From Pelagivirga sediminicola (lineage in GTDB: Bacteria; Pseudomonadota; Alphaproteobacteria; Rhodobacterales; Rhodobacteraceae), in assembly GCF_003072125.1 (NCBI RefSeq), contig NZ_QCYH01000005.1, positions 225,137-289,136 of the forward strand: 64,000 nt of DNA. Direction: 5' to 3'. A model generated the notes under the pieces. It ran no database searches. It had not been told where the DNA came from and worked only from the letters and a program-made list of their open reading frames with translations. Shown here in pieces: positions 47,093 to 56,292 of this stretch. Both the position numbers and the translations under genes were made by a program. The stretch's first letter is position 1, and the number at the start of each line of letters is the position of its first letter.

Positions 47093-48330
47093 ACGGGCGC
47101 TTTCTGGCCGCTTTCCAAAAACGCCTCGTGGGTATTGTCCCGTGCCTTAATTGCAATATCATTCATCTCGTCGGATAATTTCAAGATAACTTGTGAATGC
47201 ACTACCCGATCGAGGTTCGGCGTCACCAAGAGATAAGTGCTGGTAATCTGGGCAAGAGAAATTGCAGTCATCATAAGCGGATCCGCAAATCCAGAGTTGC
47301 TCGCGCCAACTAACACAACAGGGCTTTTCGCTTCTGACATGCCCAGCAACTTCTCATTAGGAGAAAAATCTGCATGAGTGTGCCTTGAGGCCCACTTGTA
47401 TCTTGGCCTCCAATGGTCCATTTCAACATGCCTCTCCATATCAGCGTAGTTTCGGTGCTTCAAATTAATGGTTGGCCACTCGCCAGCTTTGTCTTTTGCG
47501 AATGTTCTTCCAAGCTTTAGCTCGGCTGCCGCGCATCTATCGTCGAAGGCTCGAAGCTCCTCTTCCGAAAATGGCGCCATTTGTGCTCGGTCGGCGAATT
47601 CGTTAAGTTGGCGAGCAGCTATGCGTGCAGAGAAGTGAAAGCTCAATAGGTAGTTAAGCGCAGCTTCCTCACCTACCTTTGAGATATACATCGCTGACAA
47701 AGTTAGTTCGTGCAAGGATCTCCACCTCGCCAGAGCGCCATCAGGATAGCCACCCTTCAGTAGGCAAATAATTTCTTGGGTGACAATTAGTGCTTTTGGG
47801 AAAATTGCAGAGAGCGCTGACATGATCGCATGCGTGTCTTCCGCTTGATCGGCGTCAAAGTCTTTTGAATGAGCTTCGCCCAGTTCTTGGGAAATGTGCC
47901 ACATCATTTCAAGATGATCCAGAGCAGGCTTCCATCGTTCGAATGTGCGTTCTTCAAAGCCCTTTGTTTCATTTCTCATTAGGTCCAACACCTCTCCAGA
48001 GATTTTCCGGTATTGCTGCAACGTGCTGTTGACGCAGCCGTCTACTGTTTCCCGAATGACGTCCTGAAGTCCTCCATCCAAAAAATCATTTATTTCCTCA
48101 AGGACTTCGTCTTCATCTTGTTGCGTGAATTCGATATTCACTTCTTCTTCGGTGCCATCATCCCATTCGAGGTTCGCGTCTTGGCCGGAAAGAATGTGAT
48201 CAACTATCTCTATAATTGCGCTCTCATCCGCCACACCCTTTTCCTTTAGCTTCTTTTCCAGAGCAAGGCGCATGAGATTGTGCGGAATTTTCTCGATCTC
48301 CGTCTCGAGCACCCTCATTATCTTGTCCAT
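47089..48330 (-). CDS. DUF5677-like protein
   Basis: A 413-aa acidic, largely helical protein with no signal or membrane helix. The central part matches what I know as DUF5677: ALIVTQEIICLLKGGYPDGALARWRSLHEL, ALNYLLSFHFSARIA, then YKWASRHTHADFSPNEKLLG with conserved His. The N-terminal 110 residues are acidic (NLEWDDGTEEEVNIEF). Function unknown; such genes are frequent in islands, where a defence role is often suggested. The codon use is AT-richer than in the chromosome. Confidence 0.7.
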   Translation of the reverse strand: MDKIMRVLETEIEKIPHNLMRLALEKKLKEKGVADESAIIEIVDHILSGQDANLEWDDGTEEEVNIEFTQQDEDEVLEEINDFLDGGLQDVIRETVDGCVNSTLQQYRKISGEVLDLMRNETKGFEERTFERWKPALDHLEMMWHISQELGEAHSKDFDADQAEDTHAIMSALSAIFPKALIVTQEIICLLKGGYPDGALARWRSLHELTLSAMYISKVGEEAALNYLLSFHFSARIAARQLNEFADRAQMAPFSEEELRAFDDRCAAAELKLGRTFAKDKAGEWPTINLKHRNYADMERHVEMDHWRPRYKWASRHTHADFSPNEKLLGMSEAKSPVVLVGASNSGFADPLMMTAISLAQITSTYLLVTPNLDRVVHSQVILKLSDEMNDIAIKARDNTHEAFLESGQKAPV

Positions 48331-48843
48331 AGAGTTACCTTTAGTTTTGATGGCAGCAGTTTAAGTGCCGAGATCATGCTGCTGGTATAGCAGGGGTCAA
48401 TTTTTGCGTAACGTCTCGGTTTGGAAACTCTGCTTCTCCCTCATCTAAATCATTTATGCAGTATGCAGGGAAGGGCAGCAATCCGCCCGACCTGCGTGTT
48501 CTCCCTCCATTTGGTGATCTCCAAGGCTGGGTCCGCTTCGGACTGCCTGCAGTAATTTGTCGTTTTCACTCGCACTACTTGCTTCATAACCTCACGCCTG
48601 TATTCACGCGGGTATCTTGCGTCAGGTGCAGAACACTAGCATAGCACTGGTCAGTTTTATCACATACCCGTCTTGAAAAACGTCTGGGCGTGGTCCATCT
48701 TCAAGCCCATGACACGCGCGCTTCGAATATTTCCGTTCAATTCGTAAGCCCTGACTCGGGGCAGCTTCTAGCGTGTCTAACCTTCAGAATATTTGAAAGA
48801 TGAGAGCTGTGGCTGCCCATTCATGCATTGGATTGGATGGATC
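48331..48843. other. Intergenic interval with a degenerate 20-bp direct repeat
   Basis: About 510 bp without a supported gene. Two related blocks, ATAGCAGGGGTCAATTTT near 48387 and ATAGCACTGGTCAGTTTT near 48640, lie about 254 bp apart in the same orientation. They recall multiple terminal repeats of IS21-type elements (GGTCAxTTT), but no transposase is left. Confidence 0.4.
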
Positions 48844-49908
48844 ATGACGCATACCGAACCATTTCTACTAAATTGCGACCTGAACGACTCTCGCCAGGAA
48901 AGAGCTGATGAGCTTGAGGCTCGATTGGTCAAACACGCCGAAGACCTACGCTTCATGTCAAGAGAGAGGAGCACGAAAGGTCCGTTCGGATTGCTCAAAC
49001 ACGACATGGAGAAGATTCATCGTCGTATCGACCGCTTGCTCGGCCCGAAGCCGGTAAATACTCGATCGACAGGTCATCTTAAGCGTCAGGAGAAGGATCG
49101 CCTGAAAAATGTCGTGGGCGGTGGTGAGGTGCGTTCATTCACGTCTCACCATAAAATTGATGAAGTCGTCTCGCAGTTGTTCGAAGAGATGCCGTGGATG
49201 GATGAAGCGCTTGAGCCGCTCATGAACGACCTCCACAGGTTTCACGATAGAGAAGGCCGGATTGGCTTCCGGCCTATGATCCTTGTGGGCCCACCAGGCA
49301 TCGGCAAATCTCATCTCGCGGCGCGCCTCGCGGAACTCACGAAATTGCCGAACTGTGTGGTAGATGTAGGGGCGGCGACGGATGGCTTCCGCATTGCTGG
49401 GATGACCCGCGGATGGTCAAGCAGCGAACCTGGTCGGCCTATCGAAACCATTCTAGACTCGCGGATTATCAACCCAATCATTACCGTTGATGAGATTTGC
49501 AAGTCAGGGATCATTGAGAGCACGAACGGAGCGACGACCAGTGTTCTGCATGCTCTTTTGGGCCTTATCGAGCCAATGAGTGCGAGGTCTTGGGAGTGCC
49601 CATTCTACAAGCTGGCGTTCGACATGAGCCGGATTTCGTGGATCATGACAGCAAACCGTTTGGACACAATTCCTGAACCACTGCGAACGCGATGCAGGAT
49701 TGTCCGACTGTCTGGAATGTCAGTCGACGAGTTGATGTTTGCTGCGCACGACATCGGATGCGACCGGAAGTTGGAAGAGTCCGCAATCGAGCCGCTCAGA
49801 GGACTTCTGGCTTCCTATCCCGAAGGACATCATTCGCTAAATCTGCGAACGGTCACGCGTCTAATCGAGGGTCTCGAGGCTGTTCAAGCCCGGCCCATGG
49901 TCCATTGA
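48844..49908 (+). CDS. AAA+ ATPase, Lon-like without protease domain
   Basis: A 354-aa protein. A helical, charged N-terminus (1-110) leads to one AAA+ module: Walker A GPPGIGKSH (149-157), Walker B IITVDEI (212-218), sensor 1 ISWIMTANRLD and the arginine finger region PEPLRTRCRIV (near 280). The module resembles the ATPase of Lon proteases, yet the Ser-Lys protease domain is absent, so it should act as a remodelling ATPase. The start is uncertain; an ATG at 48793 would add 17 residues. It stands alone on the plus strand. Confidence 0.82.
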   Translation: MTHTEPFLLNCDLNDSRQERADELEARLVKHAEDLRFMSRERSTKGPFGLLKHDMEKIHRRIDRLLGPKPVNTRSTGHLKRQEKDRLKNVVGGGEVRSFTSHHKIDEVVSQLFEEMPWMDEALEPLMNDLHRFHDREGRIGFRPMILVGPPGIGKSHLAARLAELTKLPNCVVDVGAATDGFRIAGMTRGWSSSEPGRPIETILDSRIINPIITVDEICKSGIIESTNGATTSVLHALLGLIEPMSARSWECPFYKLAFDMSRISWIMTANRLDTIPEPLRTRCRIVRLSGMSVDELMFAAHDIGCDRKLEESAIEPLRGLLASYPEGHHSLNLRTVTRLIEGLEAVQARPMVH

Positions 49909-50175
49909 TCACCTGGGTTTGGTGCCCAAGCATCCTTTAGGACTGCGCCAGCTACTTTGGCATACATGGATCCGCTCTCCCTGGGCACCTTTAGGCGGGT
50001 CGTAATGTCGTCAGCTCGTGATGAAGTTTGAAGTGGTTAAACCTCAAATAAATAATGTGACATTAGAGTATACCCATCCGGCATAAGAAATGTGTGTGGC
50101 ATATGGGTCTTATATTGGCCTTTTGTCTCACATGTGCCGGATAGTCTATACATCAAGTTACACCGGAAAGGATTT

Positions 50176-50478
50176 ATGATGACAATGACGAAAGAAGAAA
50201 AATTGGAGCGTGATGAAATTTGCAAAGAAGCTGTCGAAACACTTTGGAAGGTATTCAAGTGTGGTGGTGGAACTGCGCCCCGAGCGGGGCGCCTTCTACG
50301 ATCATTTCACGGCCAGTCTTCGCCAATCTGCTGGGATGATGCTCTTAAAATTGGTCATGATTGGGCGGTAGTGATATTGTTCCAGCGTTTCATGTTCAAT
50401 GCTCCGTTTAGTGGTCTTAATGACCTTGGTCTAACTAGAGAGCAGGTCGCTGAGCTACCAATGCCGGAGGGTCAGTAA
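50176..50478 (+). CDS. Small protein coupled to the serine recombinase
   Basis: A 100-aa soluble protein with no known family. It starts at 50176 with AAAGGA 6 bp upstream and its TAA shares one base with the next ATG (TAATG), so it is translationally coupled to the recombinase. It has a charged N-terminal helix (TKEEKLERDEICKEAVETLW) and ends in DLGLTREQVAELPMPEGQ. It may be an accessory or regulator of the recombinase. A promoter-like TTGTCT/TATACA pair lies near 50120-50150. Confidence 0.6.
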   Translation: MMTMTKEEKLERDEICKEAVETLWKVFKCGGGTAPRAGRLLRSFHGQSSPICWDDALKIGHDWAVVILFQRFMFNAPFSGLNDLGLTREQVAELPMPEGQ

Positions 50479-51071
50479 TGCCTGGTGAAAAATTTGGTTA
50501 TCGTCGCGTTTCCAGCGTTGGCCAGTCTCTAGAACGCCAAAATTTCGACGATTTGGGGCTTTGGAAAAGCTTTGAGGACAAGATTTCTGGCGCAACCCGT
50601 GCTCGGCCGGCGCTCGATGAGCTTTTGCAGACAGTTCGCGAGGGAGACGAGGTCTACGTTCACTCCATCGACCGGCTTGCTCGCTCCATGCGAGATTTAG
50701 GGGCCATCTCTGAAGACTTGCTGGGACGCGGTGTTTCTCTGCATTTTTTGAAGGAGAATGTGTCGCTATATCCTGAAGGCGATCCTCGGAAGGATGTATA
50801 CTCTGGCGTTGTATTTTCTGTGTTCTCAATGGTCGCTGAGGTTGAACGTATTTTAATCCGTGAGCGTCAGTTGGAAGGCATTGTCCGCGCAAAGGCGCGG
50901 GGTGTTTATCAAGGGAGGGGCCAGTCGATTGATCGTGAGAAAGTTAGAGATTACCTCACATCTGGTGCCACCGTCACAGCGATCGCCAAGAAAATGAAAA
51001 TTAGTAGAAGATCAGTTTACCGGATTCGGGACGAGTTAGGGATCGCCCCAGTTAAATTGAAAAATCTATGA
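50478..51071 (+). CDS. Serine recombinase (resolvase/invertase family)
   Basis: A 197-aa site-specific recombinase. The catalytic motif is FGYRRVSSVGQ with the nucleophile Ser12, and the Arg cluster is in HSIDRLARSMRDL. The long E helix (VFSMVAEVERILIRERQLEGI) and a C-terminal helix-turn-helix (VTAIAKKMKISRRSVYRIRDE) are complete, so it should be active. It is a small resolvase type, not a large integrase. Repeats just downstream could be its recombination site. It sits between the Rep-like half and the restriction half of the element. Confidence 0.93.
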   Translation: MPGEKFGYRRVSSVGQSLERQNFDDLGLWKSFEDKISGATRARPALDELLQTVREGDEVYVHSIDRLARSMRDLGAISEDLLGRGVSLHFLKENVSLYPEGDPRKDVYSGVVFSVFSMVAEVERILIRERQLEGIVRAKARGVYQGRGQSIDREKVRDYLTSGATVTAIAKKMKISRRSVYRIRDELGIAPVKLKNL

Positions 51072-51117
51072 ATTTTTGTGACTGAAATCTACCTTTAGAT
51101 GCCATCTATCATGGCTT

Positions 51118-51194
51118 GGGTAACGTAAATCCTCAGATGGGTAACAGATTTGTTGAAAAAAGTATGAAAAAAATAACTCAACATTTCTGTTACC
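51118..51194. repeat. GGTAAC repeats downstream of the recombinase gene
   Basis: GGGTAAC occurs at 51118-51124 and 51139-51145. From the second copy GGTAACAGA (51140-51148) is mirrored by TCTGTTACC (51186-51194) with 37 bp between. The size and position suit a resolvase binding site. Confidence 0.4.
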
Positions 51195-51317
51195 TTTTGA
51201 TGGAAATTTGATACATGATGGAGGAGTAATGGGGACAGGACGCTGACTGCTAAATAAGAAACATATCACACAAAGCTATAAACCATCGAGAGCTTAGAAA
51301 ATAAGCAGTCCTTAAAT

Positions 51318-54300
51318 TTAAATCATACGCGCCATCGCTTCCGCCTGTTTGATAACCAGTTTGACCGCATCGGCTTGCAGATCAGGTGGGTATCCATATC
51401 GACGCAGAATTCGTTTGACCGCCACTCTCATTTTTGCGCGGACATCATCGCGCTGCCACCAATCGACACCAGAGTTCTCTCGAAGGGATTTGACCAACTC
51501 TGCGGCGATCACCTTGAGCTGGTCGTTGTCCATGACCTCTACCGCGCTCTCGTTCTGAGCAAGGGCGTCGTAGAAGCTACGCTCGGCTTCTGACATGTCA
51601 TCTTTAGGCTCGGTGCTGAGATCCTTGGCCATTCCGATCAACTCCTGGATGACCTGAAGGGCGTCAATGCTCCGGTTGTGGTAGCGTGCTATCGCATTCG
51701 TAAGGCGCTCAGAGAACTTTTGGTTCTGGACCACGTTGCCCCGAGTGCGTGCCTTGATCTCACCATTCAGCAGCTTCTTCAGGGCCTCCACGGCCAAGTT
51801 CTTGTGCTGCATGTTCTGTATTTCGTAAAGGAATTCTTCCGATAGAACGCTGATATCGGGCCGGTCAAAGCCGCAGGCCTCCAAGATATCCACAACTTCC
51901 GTCGAAGCGACGGCCCTATTCAACAGCTGTTCGATGGCGAAATCAGGTGAGGAATTTCGACCTCGTCCCCCTTTAACATCCAGCTTCTGCAAGGCTGCGC
52001 GGACCGCCAGGAAGAAGGCGACCTCTTCGGCAGAAGCCGATGCCTCTGGAGAGCCAGCGGCAAGCTTGAAAGCCTTCGCCAGTGCCGCGATAACATCATG
52101 AAAACGTTTTCCGAAGTCCTTGTCGGATTCGGTGCCCTCTTCACGGGTCTTTCGCAAAACGTGATCTGCCGCTGCGGGCAGAATTTCTATACGATCTGCG
52201 GCTGACCCCCTGAGAACTCGCGAATAGTCGAACCCGTGGAAAAGTCCTCGAGCGACCTCGAGTGCACTCAGGAATGCTGCAACAGCCTCGCGTTCATCAA
52301 CTCCGGTCTGAGCCTGATCCCCCTGCGAATAATGTGCTAATGCTTTTTTCAGGTCTGCGGCAAGACCAATGTAGTCAACAACCAGACCGGCTGGTTTACC
52401 GGCGAAAACTCGGTTGACGCGCGCAATTGCCTGCATGAGGCCGTGGCTCTTCATGGGTTTGTCGACATAAAGAGTATGCATGCAGGGGGCGTCGAACCCG
52501 GTCAGCCACATGTCCCGCACAATCACGAGCTTCAAAGGGTCTGAGGTGTCCTTGTAGCGCTTCCTGAGGGCCTCAAGTTTCGTCTTGCTTCGAATGTGCC
52601 GCTGAAAAGTCTGGGGGTCTGTGGCACTGCCAGTCATCACCACCTTTATCGCGCCGGTCTCGTCCGTGTCCGAATGCCATTCCGGGCGCGCAGCGATGAT
52701 CCTCTCGTAAACATCCACGCAAATTCGGCGGCTCATGCATACGATCATGGCTTTTCCGTCAATTGCCTCAAGGCGGGCCCCGAAATGCGCCAGTATATCT
52801 GAGACAACCGCATCGAGACGCGGCCCTGCGCCGACCAGCTTTTCGATCTGGGACCATTTTTTCGCGGTCGCCGTCGCCTCATCTTCTTCGAGGGCCTCGG
52901 TCGCCTCGTCGAACTCCTCGTCCAGGCTTTCACGCACGTTCTCGGCGACTTCGACCCGAGCGACGCGGCCTTCATAATAGATCGGGACGGTCGCGCCATC
53001 TTCGACTGCCTGGGCGATGTCATAGACATCAATGTAATCCCCGAAAACGGAGCGGGTATTGGCCCCGACCAGCTCCACCGGTGTTCCGGTAAATGCAACA
53101 TAGACCGCGTTCGGGAGCGCTGAACGGAGATGATGCGCAAGCCCGTGGCGCACCTCTCCGGTAACCTGGTCCATCTTTGCGTCAAAGCCGTATTGTGTCC
53201 TATGCGCCTCATCCACCATGACAATGACGTTGGATCGGTCTGTGATCTGCGGGAAATTCTCACCGCGCCCAGGGCGAAATTTCTGAACCGTCGAGAAGAC
53301 AATCCCCCCAACCTGACGATTGAGTAACGTTTTGAGGTCGACGATGCTATCCGCCTGCACCGGGTCTTCACCGAGCAAGTCGCGGCAGCGACCGAATGTC
53401 GTGAAAAGCTGATTGTCGAGATCGTTGCGATCTGTGAGCACGAGGACAGTTGGGTTCTCGAGTTCCTTCAGGTGCATGGCCCTTCCCGCAAGGAATGTCA
53501 TCAGCAGGGATTTTCCGGATCCCTGCGTATGCCAGATCACGCCGCCTTTACCATCTTCACAACGCGCACTGATTATCGACGACATTGCCTTTCTGACGGC
53601 GTGAAGCTGGTGATACCCGGCTGCCTTCTTGATCGGACCCTTTCCATCATCTTCGAAGACGACAAACCATCGGAGGATATCGAGGAGAACCGCCCGGTTC
53701 AGCAAGCCTACCGTCAGGGTATTGAGCGCGAGCCCCTCTCGCTCGGAGAGGATTTTCTCGCCATCGATGGTCCTCCACCGCATGTAACGATCGAGGCCCG
53801 CAGACAACGTGCCATAGCGCGCGTTCAGACCGTCCGAGATGACTGAAATGAGCGAAGTCCGGAACAGGTTCGGGATGTCGCTCTTATAGGTTTCGATCTG
53901 ATTGAAGGCCGCCTCGATGTCCGCACCTTCGGTCCCCTTCAATTCCACAACGACCAACGGCAAGCCATTCAGGAAAATGACAAGGTCGGGGATCCTCGGT
54001 GTCCGGCCGACCATGTCGACCTGATTGAAAGCATGCCATGCATTCTCTTTGTCGTCCCAATCCACCAACCGGGCGCGGTCACTCCGCTCCTCGCCCTGGT
54101 TGAAGTATGTGATCGGAACTCCGCGCGTCATCAGCCCATGAAGGCGACGGTTTTCGGCGATCAGATCGCCGACGAATACTTCATCTGTAACACGCGCCAT
54201 AACCTCCTGCACCGCCCCATCTGGAAGATCGGGATTGAGCCGTCGGAGGGCCTTGTCCAGAACCTTCCTCAGCACGGCATCGTGGAAGCTCCGGCGTTCA

Positions 54301-54410
54301 GGATCCCGCTTCTCAGGTGAAATCTCTGCACCCGAGGCGGTGGCGTAGCCCATCCCTGCCAGCTTCTCCATCATCCAGTCTTCAAGGTCGGACTCGGAGT
54401 TCCAAGCCAT
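51318..54410 (-). CDS. hsdR: Type I restriction enzyme, R subunit
   Basis: Motor and nuclease of the type I complex. The 1030-aa protein (start MAWNSESDLED) has the PD-(D/E)xK nuclease near the N-terminus (Asp142 in RIPDLVIF, Glu156 and Lys158 in VVVELKG), Walker A HTQGSGKS (Lys300), the DEAH box VDEAH (400-403), TGTP and the helicase ending MQAIARVNRVF. Length is normal. Its start shares one base with the DUF4268 gene stop, and it is the last gene of the operon. It looks intact. Confidence 0.95.
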   Translation of the reverse strand: MAWNSESDLEDWMMEKLAGMGYATASGAEISPEKRDPERRSFHDAVLRKVLDKALRRLNPDLPDGAVQEVMARVTDEVFVGDLIAENRRLHGLMTRGVPITYFNQGEERSDRARLVDWDDKENAWHAFNQVDMVGRTPRIPDLVIFLNGLPLVVVELKGTEGADIEAAFNQIETYKSDIPNLFRTSLISVISDGLNARYGTLSAGLDRYMRWRTIDGEKILSEREGLALNTLTVGLLNRAVLLDILRWFVVFEDDGKGPIKKAAGYHQLHAVRKAMSSIISARCEDGKGGVIWHTQGSGKSLLMTFLAGRAMHLKELENPTVLVLTDRNDLDNQLFTTFGRCRDLLGEDPVQADSIVDLKTLLNRQVGGIVFSTVQKFRPGRGENFPQITDRSNVIVMVDEAHRTQYGFDAKMDQVTGEVRHGLAHHLRSALPNAVYVAFTGTPVELVGANTRSVFGDYIDVYDIAQAVEDGATVPIYYEGRVARVEVAENVRESLDEEFDEATEALEEDEATATAKKWSQIEKLVGAGPRLDAVVSDILAHFGARLEAIDGKAMIVCMSRRICVDVYERIIAARPEWHSDTDETGAIKVVMTGSATDPQTFQRHIRSKTKLEALRKRYKDTSDPLKLVIVRDMWLTGFDAPCMHTLYVDKPMKSHGLMQAIARVNRVFAGKPAGLVVDYIGLAADLKKALAHYSQGDQAQTGVDEREAVAAFLSALEVARGLFHGFDYSRVLRGSAADRIEILPAAADHVLRKTREEGTESDKDFGKRFHDVIAALAKAFKLAAGSPEASASAEEVAFFLAVRAALQKLDVKGGRGRNSSPDFAIEQLLNRAVASTEVVDILEACGFDRPDISVLSEEFLYEIQNMQHKNLAVEALKKLLNGEIKARTRGNVVQNQKFSERLTNAIARYHNRSIDALQVIQELIGMAKDLSTEPKDDMSEAERSFYDALAQNESAVEVMDNDQLKVIAAELVKSLRENSGVDWWQRDDVRAKMRVAVKRILRRYGYPPDLQADAVKLVIKQAEAMARMI

Positions 54411-55561
54411 CAGTTGCTGCCTCCAGGCTTCATTCTGCTTGCAAGCGCGCGCACGGGCTCGGAGAACGCCTTGTCCATCTTCTGGTAGTGCTTGACCAGC
54501 CAAGCGATCATCTCATCCCAGTTCTCCTTGCTGTAGCCTTGGACGGGCGTCTTGGAGACCACCATACTCACCTTCTTGTCGTCCATGCGCCGCCATTCCA
54601 GGGACTCCTCCATGGCATCCTCGTAGCGGCCTTTGTCTTCGGCGAGTTGGTCGAAAAGCCATTTGTTCTCTTCCCGATCAGCACGGTTCAGCTGGAACTC
54701 GACCCGGATCTCGTGGCGGAGAAAAATGAGGGTGAGTGTGCAACCAGATACGCCGATGCTGGAATTGACCCAGTGGTCCTTGGAGGGTGTGATGTTCTGC
54801 CACCGCTCCAAACCAGCCCCCCTGAGCGCCTGTAGCGCCTGTTCCCAGAACTCCATGCGCATCTGGTGGCTCCAGCGCTGTGCACCCTTGGCGTTCTTCT
54901 CCTCGCTGTCCTTTTCGGCCATCCGGATCATGTAGTCGGCGGCCTCGGGCGTGGGGATGACCTGCTGAATATCGACGAACATTTCTTCGCCGAACTTGTA
55001 GGGCACCACCTTGATGCAGCGCGCGTCGATCTGGTGATCGCGCAGCCACAGCACGGTGGCCGTCACCTCGCGCCGAAAATTCGCGGCTATGAAGAGGATC
55101 CGCTGGTCCGTGCCATCATTCAGGACGACCTGATCCAGAGTATCCTCGCCCAGAAACTCACATATGGTGCTTGCCGCATCCCCGGCGCCGTGCCGGTCCA
55201 GGTATTGCTGGAAGATCCCGACGATCTCGGCCTTTTTGAGGCTCGAACAGTAGGCGGCGTATTTAAGGGCCTGCCAGACGACATCCCGACCAGAATCGTC
55301 CAACTTGTTCTCGATGACAACCAACTGCCCATTTCGATCAAGCGCCAGCAGGTCGAGCCGTTCCCGCGTGCCATCGAACCCGTCGAACTCCTTCTGGATG
55401 ATCAGCAGTCCATCCTCGCCCTCGCTCATGGCCTCGCAGAGCGCATCCGGCATGGTGGCAAGCCATTCTTGGAGATGCTCTCTCTCCCGGAACCCCACCT
55501 CGGAAAAGCTGGTGCGCTCGAGCTTGCGGAGACGGTTGGCGGAACGGTCGATCTGGAACAT
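54410..55561 (-). CDS. DUF4268-like protein with a PD-(D/E)xK nuclease motif
   Basis: A 383-aa protein. The N-terminal domain has the nuclease-like series ERLDLLALDRNGQLVVIENK with Asp70, Glu84 and Lys86 and a following Gln97, the pattern of a restriction-type nuclease. The C-terminal domain matches DUF4268 as I know it (FWEQALQALRGAGLERW, VSGCTLTLIFLRHEIRVEFQL). The start at 55561 has GAGGT 6 bp upstream and overlaps the preceding stop by 1 bp. Its place inside the hsd operon suggests it helps the restriction complex or acts as a second effector; that is inference. Confidence 0.75.
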   Translation of the reverse strand: MFQIDRSANRLRKLERTSFSEVGFREREHLQEWLATMPDALCEAMSEGEDGLLIIQKEFDGFDGTRERLDLLALDRNGQLVVIENKLDDSGRDVVWQALKYAAYCSSLKKAEIVGIFQQYLDRHGAGDAASTICEFLGEDTLDQVVLNDGTDQRILFIAANFRREVTATVLWLRDHQIDARCIKVVPYKFGEEMFVDIQQVIPTPEAADYMIRMAEKDSEEKNAKGAQRWSHQMRMEFWEQALQALRGAGLERWQNITPSKDHWVNSSIGVSGCTLTLIFLRHEIRVEFQLNRADREENKWLFDQLAEDKGRYEDAMEESLEWRRMDDKKVSMVVSKTPVQGYSKENWDEMIAWLVKHYQKMDKAFSEPVRALASRMKPGGSN

Positions 55562-56292
55562 CAATTTACCTCAAAACGAGAGAGACATCTTCGGCTGGCA
55601 GCCTCGCATATAACTTCTCGGACTATTTCTGCGATCATTGCATTATCAAAAGCTTGGCGTTCTGTTGTCCATATAGGCCTCCGCGGCGTCGCTCCCTCTT
55701 CGGTCAAAACCCTGCGCACTTCGGCGACAACAGCTTTGCTGTTATCCATATGAGACACGTCTTGGCCTGCGATTTCCATTTCATCGCGCAGATGGTTGTA
55801 GGCGAGCCGCATCGGTCCTTCGACGTCGCTCTTGGTCAGCCCCATTGTCTCCGCGAACTCAAGCAGCATTTGGTCGAATCTATAAATCCCGACCTTCGTG
55901 CAGAGACTTACCATTGCATTGCTGCGAGTAATGTGTTGCTCGAAGTGTAGAATATCTGGCGCCTCCGCATCTGCGGCCCTGGTCAGTAGGACCGCTTCCG
56001 TCTTCGACAACTCACTTACGACCGTTTCGATGAGCTCATCCAGTGTCTCCTCAATGGCATCTGAGAGTAGCGGCGTGTCGCTGCTGTGGTTCGCCTGATA
56101 CCAGCACCATTCGTCCCAGAGGCTACGCAAGCCGTCCGCCTCACCTTCAAAAATCCCCGATGCCTCCCATCGCTGCATGCGGGAGATTGCGCCCTTGGCA
56201 AGCGAGGCAAACTTAGCCCGAGCAAAAGCCATGATATACTGATCCACATCTCCGAACAGTAGCGGCTCAGCAACATCGTAGGGGCGCACCAT
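55561..56292 (-). CDS. Unknown protein in the hsd operon
   Basis: A 243-aa soluble, mostly helical protein that I do not recognise. It begins MVRPYDVAEPLLFGDVDQYIMAFARAKFASLAKG and has aromatic-rich LWDEWCWYQANHSSD, then a long helical stretch (IEETLDELIETVVSELSKTEAVLL). It has no nuclease, NTPase or DNA-binding motif that I can see. It shares one base with hsdS on one side and with the DUF4268 gene on the other, so its translation is locked to the restriction system. Confidence 0.7.
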   Translation of the reverse strand: MVRPYDVAEPLLFGDVDQYIMAFARAKFASLAKGAISRMQRWEASGIFEGEADGLRSLWDEWCWYQANHSSDTPLLSDAIEETLDELIETVVSELSKTEAVLLTRAADAEAPDILHFEQHITRSNAMVSLCTKVGIYRFDQMLLEFAETMGLTKSDVEGPMRLAYNHLRDEMEIAGQDVSHMDNSKAVVAEVRRVLTEEGATPRRPIWTTERQAFDNAMIAEIVREVICEAASRRCLSRFEVN

